64,000 nt of DNA from Noviherbaspirillum pedocola (GTDB lineage Bacteria; Pseudomonadota; Gammaproteobacteria; Burkholderiales; Burkholderiaceae_D): NCBI RefSeq assembly GCF_016632335.1, contig NZ_JAEPBG010000004.1, positions 186,001 to 250,000 of the forward strand, read 5' to 3'. Shown here in pieces: positions 48,859 to 57,603 of this stretch. Numbering within the stretch: position 1 is the first letter of the stretch; every line of letters starts with the position of its first letter. A program made the position numbers and the translations under genes. The notes beneath the pieces were generated by a model. That model made no database searches. It was given only the letters and a program-made list of their open reading frames with translations, and was not told the origin of the DNA.

Positions 48859-50589
48859 ATGAAACTAACCTTCCGCAAGAAACTTTTCCTACCGCTCTTT
48901 ATCAGCTGGCTTTGTCTGCTCGGCATCAGCAGCTTCAACGTCATGGACAGCAAGGCCAGGCGCTTCGAGGAAAGGCAACTGGCGCTGAAGTTTGCAACCG
49001 ACGCCGGCATGTCGACGGTAAAGCGCTATGCCAGTCTGGCCGACTCCGGCAAGATGCCGCTCGACGAGGCAAAGAAGCGCGCGCTCGATGAACTGCGCGC
49101 AATGCGCTATGGCAAGGACGGCTATTACACGATCATCGATTCCACGCCGCGTGTGGTGATGCATCCGATCAAGCCGGAAATGGATGGCAAGGACATGTCC
49201 GATTTCAAGGACAAGGCCGGCACGCCGCTGTACATGAACGTCGCGAAGATTGCGAAGACCACCGGCGAAGGCTGGGTCGACTATGTCTGGCCCAAGCCGG
49301 GCGATGCGGACCAGAACCGCGTCTACCCGAAAGGCGCTTATGTGGCGACCTTCAAGCCCTGGGACTGGAGCTTCATTTCCGGCCTCTACATTGATGACCT
49401 CACCGATGCCTTCGTGCGCGACCTGTGGCAAGCGGCATTGCTGCTGGCGGTAGTCGGCGTGGCGCTGACCGCGGTGATGCTCGCGGTGATCCGCAGCCTC
49501 GGCAAATCGCTGGGCGGCGACCCGGAAGATGCCGCCACGGTTGCGCGCAGCATCAGCGCGGGCGACCTCGGCGTGGCGGTGCCCACCGCCGCCGGCGACG
49601 AAGCCAGCCTGATGGCTGCGATGAAATCCATGCGCGACAACCTGTCATCCATCGTCGGCGAAGTGCGTACCGGCGCCGATGCAATCGCCAGCGCCGCGCG
49701 CCAGATCGCGGCCGGCAATACCGACCTCTCTGACCGTACCGAACGCCAGGCCGGCTCCCTGGAGGAAACCGCATCGTCGATGGAAGAGCTTGCCGCCACC
49801 GTGAAGCAGAATGCGGACAATGCGCGCCAGGCGAATGGGCTCGCGCTGTCCGCGTCCGAGATCGCCATTCGCGGCGGCGAAGTGGTCGGCGAAGTGATCA
49901 CCACCATGGCCTCGATCAACGAATCCTCGAAACGCATCGTCGACATCATCTCGGTCATCGACGGCATCGCCTTCCAGACCAACATCCTGGCGCTGAACGC
50001 CGCGGTCGAAGCGGCCCGGGCCGGTGAACAGGGACGCGGCTTCGCGGTGGTGGCTACCGAGGTCAGGAGCCTGGCACAGCGTTCGGCTTCGGCGGCCAAG
50101 GAGATCAAGGCTCTGATCGGCGACTCGGTAGAGAAGGTCGACGCCGGCGGCAAGCTGGTCGACCAGGCCGGCGCGACGATGCAGGAAATCGTTTCCAGCG
50201 TGCGCCGCGTGGCCGATATCATCGGCGAGATCAGCGCGGCAACCGGCGAGCAGACCGCCGGCATCGATGAAATCAACGGCGCCATCGGCGCGATGGACCA
50301 AGTCACGCAGCAGAATGCGGCCCTGGTGGAAGAAGCGGCTGCCGCATCGCAGGCAATGCAGCATCAGGCCGAGCGGCTGGTGCAAGTGGTGAATGCCTTC
50401 CGTAGTGGTGAGACCGTGGTGACGGCCGCGGTCGCGGCGCCGATGACGATGCCGGCGCTCGGACGGTCCGCGATGACGCGCACGAGTGCAAACCTGCCTG
50501 CCAGCCGGACGCAACATGCTGCGCTCGCCGCGCGCAAGCTGCCGGCCGCCAGCGCCGGCGCTACCGGTGCGGACTGGGAAGAATTCTGA
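48859..50589 (+). CDS. Methyl-accepting chemotaxis protein with single-Cache sensor
   Basis: 576 residues. TM1 about 9-27, periplasmic sCache_2-type domain (about 35-190; YGKDGYYTIIDSTPRVVMHP, then GEGWVDYVWPKPG, FKPWDWSFISGLYIDD), TM2 about 192-212, HAMP, and a signalling domain with [20 protein letters not shown]. The sequence ends GADWEEF, a CheR/CheB-docking pentapeptide. sCache MCPs commonly bind small organic acids or other metabolites; the ligand here is unknown. Confidence 0.95.
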   Translation: MKLTFRKKLFLPLFISWLCLLGISSFNVMDSKARRFEERQLALKFATDAGMSTVKRYASLADSGKMPLDEAKKRALDELRAMRYGKDGYYTIIDSTPRVVMHPIKPEMDGKDMSDFKDKAGTPLYMNVAKIAKTTGEGWVDYVWPKPGDADQNRVYPKGAYVATFKPWDWSFISGLYIDDLTDAFVRDLWQAALLLAVVGVALTAVMLAVIRSLGKSLGGDPEDAATVARSISAGDLGVAVPTAAGDEASLMAAMKSMRDNLSSIVGEVRTGADAIASAARQIAAGNTDLSDRTERQAGSLEETASSMEELAATVKQNADNARQANGLALSASEIAIRGGEVVGEVITTMASINESSKRIVDIISVIDGIAFQTNILALNAAVEAARAGEQGRGFAVVATEVRSLAQRSASAAKEIKALIGDSVEKVDAGGKLVDQAGATMQEIVSSVRRVADIIGEISAATGEQTAGIDEINGAIGAMDQVTQQNAALVEEAAAASQAMQHQAERLVQVVNAFRSGETVVTAAVAAPMTMPALGRSAMTRTSANLPASRTQHAALAARKLPAASAGATGADWEEF

Positions 50590-50757
50590 TCGGCGCGGCG
50601 CCGCAAGTCTGAACGCACGACGGGGTTTGGACGGCTCCGTCCCGGTGCGTTAAATCAATCCTGCTCTCCGGGAAGCTTCCATAATCGAAATGCTGCTGCG
50701 CTGGCGAACGCATCGCCATGCACGGCAGCATCCAGTATGGAAACGGAGACAGGAGAC

Positions 50758-52497
50758 ATGAAAAAAATCGCGATTCATCAACCGAGGCTGCTGCCGCTCG
50801 CTGCGGCAGCGCTCGCCAGTTTCGGCCTGGCCGCATGCGGCGGCGGCGACGATAACAATACCCCGGCCCAGCCGGCGCAACTGGCCATGAGCTGCGCACA
50901 GCTCAATGGCATGAACATCCCCGCTTCCTCCATCGGCCTGGCCACCACCGGCGCCACGGTGACCAGCACGCAGGTCGTGGCCGCCGCGGGCAGCGGCGCG
51001 ACTGCCGTCGGCGAATACTGCAAGGTGCTGGGAGATATCAACCCGGTGGATGCGAGCGCGCCGAAGATCAAGTTCCAGCTCAATCTGCCCACTGACTGGA
51101 ACAGCAAGGCGATGATGTTCGGCGGCGGCGGCTACAACGGCACGATCGCCACCGGCGCCGGCAACGTTCCTGCCGGACCGGCGGACAAGCAAATCCCTCT
51201 CGGCCGCGGCTATGCCACCTTCGGCAGCGATTCCGGCCACCAGGCCAATGCGAATGGCAGCCGTGACGGCACCTTCGGCGCCAATGATGAAGCGCTGCGC
51301 AATTTCTCCGGCGACGCGATCAAGAAGACCCGCGACGTGGCCATGGCCATCATCAAGGCGCGCTACGCCGCCACGCCGAAGAAAACCTATTTCGCCGGCG
51401 GCTCCACCGGCGGGCGCGAAGCGATCCTGGCGGTGCAGAACTGGCCGCAGGACTTCGATGGCGCCATCGTGCTGTATCCCGCGTGGAATGCGGCTGCGCT
51501 GGACTTGCAGTTCGGCCGCATCACGCGGCAGCTGGCGCAGCCCAACGCTTATCCGAGCCGCGCCAAGCGCAAGCTGCTGTACGACGCCGCGATGGCTGCC
51601 TGCGACACGCTCGATGGCGTGCAGGATGGCCTGATCAGCAACCAGGCCGCATGCAACGCGGCTTTCAATCCCGCGACCGCCACGCTCAACGGCGCGCCGC
51701 TGCGCTGCCCAAATGGCGTCGACGTCGGCGACAGCTGCCTGTCCGATGCGCAGATCGCCTCGTTCAACGTCATCAACAGCACGCTGACGCTGCCGTATGC
51801 GCTTGCCAGCGGGGAAACCACGTATCCCGGCTTCAACACCTGGGGCACCGACTTCGGCGTTCCCGGCACAAGCCCCTTGCAGCCGACCGTGCTGACGCTG
51901 TCCATGGGCACCGAGCAACCGGCCAACCCGATGCCGCCGGTGACGAGCACCACGATGCCGCCGTATGGCAGCACCTTCTGGGACCAGTGGGTGAAGTACT
52001 TCGTCACGCGCGATGCGAACTACAACTCGCTGTCGCTCGATCCGCAGGCGCCCGGACCATGGCAGAGCCGCATCGTGGCCCTGACTGGCATCCAGGACGC
52101 CAACAAGACCGATCTGTCTCCCTTCGTCGCGCGAGGCGGCAAGATCCTGATGGCGCATGGCATCCATGATGCGCTGGTCAGCACCCGCGCCACCGAGCAG
52201 TACTGGACCCGTCTGCGCAATGCGATGGGCGCCAACACGGTCACGTCCTTCCTGCGCTATTACGAGATACCGGGTTACGGCCATTCCACCAGCAGCGTCT
52301 TCAATGCCAGCTGGGATTCGGTGACGGCGCTGGAGAACTGGGTGGAAAAGGGCGTCGCGCCGACGAACCAGATCGTCGCCGATACCGCCGGCGTACCGGG
52401 CAGGACGCGGCCGCTGTGTGAATACCCGGCCTGGCCGAAGTATTCCGGCACCGGCGATATCAATAGCGCGAACAGCTATACCTGCGCGACGCAGTAA
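50758..52497 (+). CDS. Tannase/feruloyl-esterase family secreted esterase
   Basis: 579 residues from the ATG at 50758 (CAGGAGAC upstream). The signal ends LAACGG, a lipobox, so the enzyme is probably a surface lipoprotein. The alpha/beta-hydrolase nucleophile is S216 in AGGSTGGREA, with D471 (HGIHDALV) and H509 (PGYGHSTSS) completing the triad. A long lid domain with several Cys lies between them. The family cleaves esters of gallic or hydroxycinnamic acids in plant material. No transporter or aromatic pathway gene is adjacent. Confidence 0.9.
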   Translation: MKKIAIHQPRLLPLAAAALASFGLAACGGGDDNNTPAQPAQLAMSCAQLNGMNIPASSIGLATTGATVTSTQVVAAAGSGATAVGEYCKVLGDINPVDASAPKIKFQLNLPTDWNSKAMMFGGGGYNGTIATGAGNVPAGPADKQIPLGRGYATFGSDSGHQANANGSRDGTFGANDEALRNFSGDAIKKTRDVAMAIIKARYAATPKKTYFAGGSTGGREAILAVQNWPQDFDGAIVLYPAWNAAALDLQFGRITRQLAQPNAYPSRAKRKLLYDAAMAACDTLDGVQDGLISNQAACNAAFNPATATLNGAPLRCPNGVDVGDSCLSDAQIASFNVINSTLTLPYALASGETTYPGFNTWGTDFGVPGTSPLQPTVLTLSMGTEQPANPMPPVTSTTMPPYGSTFWDQWVKYFVTRDANYNSLSLDPQAPGPWQSRIVALTGIQDANKTDLSPFVARGGKILMAHGIHDALVSTRATEQYWTRLRNAMGANTVTSFLRYYEIPGYGHSTSSVFNASWDSVTALENWVEKGVAPTNQIVADTAGVPGRTRPLCEYPAWPKYSGTGDINSANSYTCATQ

Positions 52498-52513
52498 GCG
52501 CAGCGGCGCCGGC

Positions 52514-52538
52514 CCGGAAGCCTGACGTGAGCTTCCGG
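52514..52538. terminator. Hairpin after the esterase gene
   Basis: CCGGAAGC/GCTTCCGG, an 8-bp perfect stem with a 9-nt loop, 16 bp after the stop codon. It has no T run, so terminator function is only likely by position. Confidence 0.5.
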
Positions 52539-52664
52539 CGTCTGAGGTTCATCGTCGGGATGCGGGCCAGATCCTCGGCAAGCTCCTGACGATGAGCGAA
52601 TGGCAGATCGGCGACCAGACACATCATCAGGCGCTGTAGACCGAGGCAGGCGCTGACCCTCAGC

Positions 52665-53765
52665 CTACCGTGCGTGCCGCGCGATGCCGCGGTCCGACGC
52701 TTCAGTGGTGTCGTCAGTCTCATGGCCCGGCTTCGCCGTGTCGGATTTCGGGTCGGGCCTAAGGTCCGGACGCAGCTTCAGCAGCACGCTCCAGTACTGC
52801 ATGTTCAGATTGGCGGCTTCACAGCTCGGATCGCGCGCGCATTCACGAATGCGCGAGCTTGAACTCCGGTCCGGATCGTAGCTGCGCGACAGCAGCATCG
52901 CACTGTTGAGCTTGAGCTTGCGCCGCGCTACCGACTGCAGCACGTTGCCGCCCACGGTTTCCATCTTGCGGGCATCCGCGTCAACAAGGGTGACGACTTC
53001 ACAATGCGCCGGCGCCGCAATACCGCGCAATGCCACGGCATCGCGCCATTCTGCGTAGCGCTTCAGCGGCGCGGTGCCGCGCGAATAGCACAGCAGGTCG
53101 CCAACGGCTGGCCGCGCGCTTTCGGGATCGCAAGCGACCCAGGCGTAGTCCAGCGACGGTGCAAACGCGCGCTGCACATATTTCCAGTGCGCGGCGGAAT
53201 ACCTGAACTGAGCGGCGCTCAGGCCGGCGCGGTCCATCACAAAGGAAATGAATGCGGCCGACCATGGCGTATCGTTCATTGCTGCGCGCACCGCTGCCTG
53301 GCGCAAAGGCTCTGCGATGTCCGCTTCGAGGTCTTCGGTTTGACGCAGCAGTTCGCCAAGCCGATAGGTCGTTGCCGCGCCGGCGTCGGCTGGCGCATCG
53401 AGCAGGCCGGGCGCGACCATGAGCATGCGGTCCTCATCCGCGCCGGGAACATGCTGCGCCAGCGTGCGCCAGTATTCCCAGACGCGTCGCCAGGCATAGC
53501 GGCCGGGTCGACTCGCGTCGCGCCGGCCGGTGCCGGGATCGAGCAGCACCGAGAACTCGGATTCAGTGGCGCCGAATTTCCACAAGCGTCCTTCGGCGTC
53601 GATGCGGTGGCCATCGAATTCCGCATATTCGCGCAGGGCAATCGCGGCGATGCTGGTGCCCAGCGGAGAGGGCGCAGTGGCGCGACACGCCGCGGTTGAC
53701 GCATGAGCAGCGACGTGGCTGGCAAGCAGAAGCAGAGCGAGGGAACGTATCGGTTTCAGCGGCAT
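52665..53765 (-). CDS. DUF2272-type secreted protein
   Basis: 366 residues from the ATG at 53765, where a signal peptide (MPLKPIRSLALLLLASHVAA) begins; a start at 53825 would precede it. Motifs of the family are present: PWSAAFISFVMDRAGL, FRYSAAHWKYV, PAVGDLLCYSRG and HCEVVTLVD, which resemble the Cys/His layout of NlpC/P60- or CHAP-like hydrolases. A role in the cell wall is possible but not shown. The C-terminal 40 residues are polar and disordered. It is convergent with the esterase gene. Confidence 0.8.
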   Translation of the reverse strand: MPLKPIRSLALLLLASHVAAHASTAACRATAPSPLGTSIAAIALREYAEFDGHRIDAEGRLWKFGATESEFSVLLDPGTGRRDASRPGRYAWRRVWEYWRTLAQHVPGADEDRMLMVAPGLLDAPADAGAATTYRLGELLRQTEDLEADIAEPLRQAAVRAAMNDTPWSAAFISFVMDRAGLSAAQFRYSAAHWKYVQRAFAPSLDYAWVACDPESARPAVGDLLCYSRGTAPLKRYAEWRDAVALRGIAAPAHCEVVTLVDADARKMETVGGNVLQSVARRKLKLNSAMLLSRSYDPDRSSSSRIRECARDPSCEAANLNMQYWSVLLKLRPDLRPDPKSDTAKPGHETDDTTEASDRGIARHAR

Positions 53766-53964
53766 CGTTTTATCGGTGGGGCAGGGCGCGTCATTATGCG
53801 TCGAATACCTCGACGGCCGGCACAAGGTCTTATGCGGGGCGTGCCGTGTCGGAAAAACTCCGTGCCGGGACAGGAACAGTCATGTATGGCGATTTGGCTT
53901 GCTCAGTGTCAAAGCCGACATCTGCCTGCGTGCGGACCGGGTTGCCGCACCGGCAATCGCATGA

Positions 53965-53984
53965 TACTGTATGCGCATACAGTA
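53965..53984. promoter_or_regulatory. Perfect LexA-type operator (SOS box)
   Basis: TACTGTATGCGCATACAGTA is a perfect 20-bp palindrome. It contains CTGT-N8-ACAG, the LexA half-sites known in beta- and gammaproteobacteria. It lies 7 bp before the preferred start of the next gene. Confidence 0.8.
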
Positions 53985-53991
53985 CTCGCAT

Positions 53992-54303
53992 ATGGCCAGC
54001 ATCATGTCCCGACTTACCATGCAAACCGTCGCCTCCTTGCCGCAGGATTTTCCGCGCGCCGACCTGGTGCGCGAAGTCCTCTCGAACTATGAGATGTGCA
54101 GCGAACTCGTCGCGCAGATCGTCGCCGAGGTGCGCAAGGAACAGTTGCGCAGCCCGCTGATTTCCACACCGGAGATTGTCGAGATGCGGCTCGATCTGGC
54201 CCGGCGCTTTGGCTGGGGCTGTTTTCCCGGCGAGCTGGAATGGATCTTCCGCAATGTCGTGCGCGAACTGGGCTGCGATATGCCGAGCTCGCTGGTGCCA
54301 TAG
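53992..54303 (+). CDS. Small protein of unknown function, probably SOS-controlled
   Basis: 103 residues from the ATG at 53992. An earlier ATG (53971) lies inside the LexA palindrome and is unlikely; 54004 and 54019 are also possible, as no ribosome site is clear. The protein is soluble with no signal peptide. It is helical, with a conserved-looking core (PRADLVREVLSNYEMCSELV, then LDLARRFGWGCFPGELEWIF). Two Cys; no known motif. The perfect SOS box directly before it suggests induction by DNA damage, so it could be a division inhibitor, toxin or repair accessory. These are guesses from regulation only. Confidence 0.65.
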   Translation: MASIMSRLTMQTVASLPQDFPRADLVREVLSNYEMCSELVAQIVAEVRKEQLRSPLISTPEIVEMRLDLARRFGWGCFPGELEWIFRNVVRELGCDMPSSLVP

Positions 54304-54341
54304 ATGGACCGGCTCCCTCATCACGCGGGCAAGGCAGGCTC

Positions 54342-54461
54342 ATGATGCTGCTGCTCTTTTCTGCGGGCGTCGCATTTGTCCTCATCGCCATCGGACATCG
54401 TCTTCGCAAAGGCACGCGCTCGAACCGTCGCCGGGCCTGGAAGGAAAGCGAATACTCCTGA
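54342..54461 (+). CDS. 39-residue putative single-pass membrane protein
   Basis: An ATG at 54342 with AAGGCAGG upstream starts a hydrophobic helix (MMLLLLFSAGVAFVLIAIG) followed by a basic tail (HRLRKGTRSNRRRAWKESEY). The layout is that of a small inner-membrane protein with a cytoplasmic basic tail. It starts 38 bp after the putative SOS gene and may share its promoter; SOS-induced single-pass toxins (such as TisB) have a similar size, which is only an analogy. Confidence 0.4.
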   Translation: MMLLLFSAGVAFVLIAIGHRLRKGTRSNRRRAWKESEYS

Positions 54462-54469
54462 GGCCTTGC

Positions 54470-54491
54470 CGCAAGCATGCGCATGCTTGCG
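54470..54491. terminator. Perfect palindrome after the small genes
   Basis: CGCAAGCATGC/GCATGCTTGCG, a perfect 22-bp palindrome, 8 bp after the stop of the 39-residue frame. There is no T run; it may be a terminator or a binding site. Confidence 0.45.
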
Positions 54492-54595
54492 ACTTGAGCC
54501 GTCGCGGATCGCGCTATCATCGCGGTTTTCCGATTTGCCGCCAGGCGTCCACGGCGGCAAAGCCATGCGATCCAGCCCGACCTTCCAGCCATCCC

Positions 54596-56065
54596 ATGCA
54601 AACGAAAGCCAACCTGCCGGAGACGGCGCTTCCTCTCGACATGATCATCTTCGGCGGCGCGGGCGACCTCGCGGTGCGCAAGCTCCTGCCCGCGCTGTAC
54701 ATGGCGCATGCGCACGGCAATCTGCCGCGCTCGACGCGCATCATCGGCGTCGGCAGGCATGAGTTCAGCCGCGAAGCGTATGTCGATTTTGTCGCCCAGC
54801 AGTCGCGCCTGTTCATTCCGCCGCAGCACATGGAGCCCGAAGCCTGGTCGCGCTTTCTCGACCTGCTCGACTATGTGGCGATGGACGCCACCGACGCCGC
54901 CGGTTACCAGCATCTTGCCGCCCGGTCGCGCGCCGGCGTGGAGCGGGTGTTTTACCTTGCCACGTCGCCGGCGCTGTTCATGGGCATCTGCGACCGGCTG
55001 GCCGCATGCGGCATGGTCGATGAAGCCAGCCGCGTCGTGCTCGAAAAGCCGCTGGGCCACGACCTGGAATCGGCACGCGAGATCAATCTCGCCGTGGGCA
55101 GGCATTTCAGCGAATCGCAGATCTATCGCATCGACCACTACCTCGGCAAGGAAACCGTGCAGAACCTGATGGTGCTGCGCTTCGGCAACGGCATACTCGA
55201 GCCGCTGTGGCGCGCGCCGAGCATCGAAAGCGTACAGATCACGGTGGCCGAAACCGTAGGCGTCGGCAGTCGCGCCGGTTTCTATGACGGCACCGGCGCG
55301 CTCAGGGACATGGTGCAGAACCACTTGCTGCAGCTACTGTGCATCATCGCGATGGAGCCGCCGGTCTCGCTCGATCCGGACGCGGTGCGCGATGAGAAGC
55401 TCAAGGTGCTGCGCTCGCTGCGGCGCATGAGCCTGGGCGATATCGCACGGGACACGGTACGCGGGCAATACACCGTGGGAGCCGTTAATGGCGAGGCGGT
55501 AAAGGGATATCTGGATGAGCCGGGCATACCGGCGGACAGCGCGACCGAGACCTTCGTCGCCTTGCGCACCCACGTCGATACCTGGCGCTGGGCGAACGTG
55601 CCATTCTTCCTGCGCACCGGCAAGCGCATGCAGAAGCAGCTGTCGCAGATCGTCATCGACTTTGCCAATCCGCCATTCTCGATCTTCCCTGATGCGCCGC
55701 GCACGCGGGCCAACCGGCTCGTGATCCAGCTGCAGCCTGAAGAATCGATACAGCTGCAGATCATGGCCAAGCAGCCGGGCAGCGGAATGAGCATGCTGCC
55801 GGTCGATCTGAAGCTTGATCTGCAGTCCGCGTTCGCGCAACGCCGCGCGGAAGCCTATGAGCGTCTGCTGATCGACGTGGTGCGCGGCAGACTGACGCAC
55901 TTCATGCGCCGCGACGAACTGGAAGCGGCATGGTCCTGGGCCGATCCGATACTGGAAGGCTGGCGCGAGCTTGAAGAAAAGCCGCTGCGCTATACCGCGG
56001 GCAGTTGGGGGCCGGATGCCTCTTCGGGTCTGCTCGCGCGACAGGGCATGGCCTGGCACGAATGA
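54596..56065 (+). CDS. zwf: Glucose-6-phosphate 1-dehydrogenase
   Basis: 489 residues, the normal length. The N-terminal nucleotide motif is FGGAGDLAVRKLLPALY (GxxGDLA type) and the active-site segment is RIDHYLGKETVQN with D180, H181 and K185. C-terminal segments VPFFLRTGKRM and LHxxTAGSWGP-type (RYTAGSWGPDAS) are typical. It oxidises glucose 6-phosphate to 6-phosphogluconolactone, making NADPH for the pentose-phosphate or Entner-Doudoroff route. No pgl or edd gene is adjacent. There is no clear ribosome site before the ATG. Confidence 0.96.
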   Translation: MQTKANLPETALPLDMIIFGGAGDLAVRKLLPALYMAHAHGNLPRSTRIIGVGRHEFSREAYVDFVAQQSRLFIPPQHMEPEAWSRFLDLLDYVAMDATDAAGYQHLAARSRAGVERVFYLATSPALFMGICDRLAACGMVDEASRVVLEKPLGHDLESAREINLAVGRHFSESQIYRIDHYLGKETVQNLMVLRFGNGILEPLWRAPSIESVQITVAETVGVGSRAGFYDGTGALRDMVQNHLLQLLCIIAMEPPVSLDPDAVRDEKLKVLRSLRRMSLGDIARDTVRGQYTVGAVNGEAVKGYLDEPGIPADSATETFVALRTHVDTWRWANVPFFLRTGKRMQKQLSQIVIDFANPPFSIFPDAPRTRANRLVIQLQPEESIQLQIMAKQPGSGMSMLPVDLKLDLQSAFAQRRAEAYERLLIDVVRGRLTHFMRRDELEAAWSWADPILEGWRELEEKPLRYTAGSWGPDASSGLLARQGMAWHE

Positions 56066-56070
56066 GCGCG

Positions 56071-56088
56071 GCGCGCTGAACAGCGCGC
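56071..56088. terminator. Short GC-rich hairpin after zwf
   Basis: GCGCGCT-GAAC-AGCGCGC lies 6 bp after the stop codon. No T run follows; weak terminator candidate. Confidence 0.4.
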
Positions 56089-57603
56089 ATGCGGGCCGCT
56101 GCGGAGTGAGCCCGATTCGCTTTCCTGGCAAGCGCAAGTTGCAATGCAGCTTGGCATTGCTCTGGCTCGTACCCGACTTCCGAGTCGCCGAACTCGGTCG
56201 CCGCGCTACCTGAACAATCTGGATGATTTCGGGAGCACGCGGTAACCGGGGCATGCAAGCTGCGCTGGGATTCCTGCCCTCCGGCTCATGCAGCGATCCC
56301 GCCGATAAGAAAGAGCGCTCCGCAATCCGCAGCAAGCAACTTCCCCCTTACGCATTCCCGCGAGGGCAAAACGCGTATTTTCAATATCGATACACATTAC
56401 ATAGCAATACAATCCGTACTAACAGCAAGAACGTTTTGTCTTATGCTGCTTTGAAGGACTTGTTTCACTATGGCTTCACACAGATGAGGCACGCCAAGTT
56501 GTGGGGCGCCTTGGCCGCGGTGGAGAAACTGCTACTGCAGTTAGTACGAATATATCTCGTCAAAGTTTAGAACGAACAGACAGGCTTAACGCTGCATTGC
56601 CATCAGCTTTGAAATGGAAAGGAAGAACCATGCGTTGGCGATTGAATACGGTTCGCACACTGCAAGAACGTGCGCATCGGGCCCAAAGGCTTGACCAAAG
56701 CAATCATCAGCGATGATGCCGGCGACCAATCGGTGGGATCTAAGCACAGCGGGGGCCGACCGGGGTAGGGATGTGTCGTGTCTCGGAGTCGGCATACGCG
56801 CCTGACCGGATGCGAGATCCGCCCTCGTATGAGACGGCAGGGGCCAAGGGTTCCACGGCCAGTTACCGCATGTCCGGCGGACACGCCCGCTGCCCTCTGG
56901 CGCAGCTCGGACATCTCCATGTATCTCGCTAAGCACGTCCGGCACGGTGGATACCATGTCCTGGCTCAAGAAGATTTGGTGCTCCGCTTCTGCCTCTGCG
57001 GGGATTGCGAAATCAGCCTTCCGGATTCAATGCTGCGTGGTACACGCCAAACATGGCGGCCACGACACGGACCGCCAAGACCAGTTCTCTGCATCCGAAC
57101 CGGCATCGACGAAACCAAACGCACAGACTCCCCCGCAAAAGCAACTCAACGGCTTAACTTGCCGAGTAGGTGGACTACGCAATACAACACAATTGATGAT
57201 ATTGCCGACAACTGTTGACGCGAGGCAACTGTTGCTCGAAAATTCATTCGTTTCGTTGCTTTGACCGCAGCATTTTCATAAACAGCGCCTCGATATGGGT
57301 TAAGCCATGTTCCTGAAAGGCATCAGAATCAGCGTGGCCAGCAGTCTTGCCTATGCGCTTGGACTGTCGAAGATGCTGATACGGGGAACGACGGGTCCGA
57401 ACTGCACGCAGCAGCTTGTAGGCCAGCACGCGGACGTTTCATCGCGGGAGGCGCAGCAGCAGGTAATGAGCGGCAAAGTCAAGCTCCCGAATCGAGACAG
57501 GCAATCAGATTCTGCAAAGGCATTCAACTTGTCCTGACTCAGGGCGGCGGGACAACACGACGACAACCATCTGCCCTCCTCGTAGCTCCAAGAAACCTCG
57601 AAA
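56089..57603. other. 1.5-kb region without a convincing gene
   Basis: Several open frames of 60-146 codons exist on both strands, but they overlap each other, lack ribosome sites and show no recognisable protein character. Base composition is more AT-rich than the flanks, notably 56380-56440 and 57170-57250. It may be decayed DNA, a regulatory region for the downstream MCP, or hold small RNAs; none can be shown. Confidence 0.5.
56630..56716 (+). CDS. Possible 28-residue basic peptide
   Basis: An ATG at 56630 follows AAAGGAAG at ideal spacing and opens a 28-codon frame (MRWRLNTVRTLQERAHRAQR then LDQSNHQR). Arg/His/Gln-rich, no hydrophobic segment. The strong ribosome site is the only support. 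Confidence 0.2.
   Translation: MRWRLNTVRTLQERAHRAQRLDQSNHQR

Noticed and set aside
56778-57264. Overlapping 146- and 105-codon frames
   Set aside because: They are mutually overlapping in different frames with no ribosome site and no protein character.
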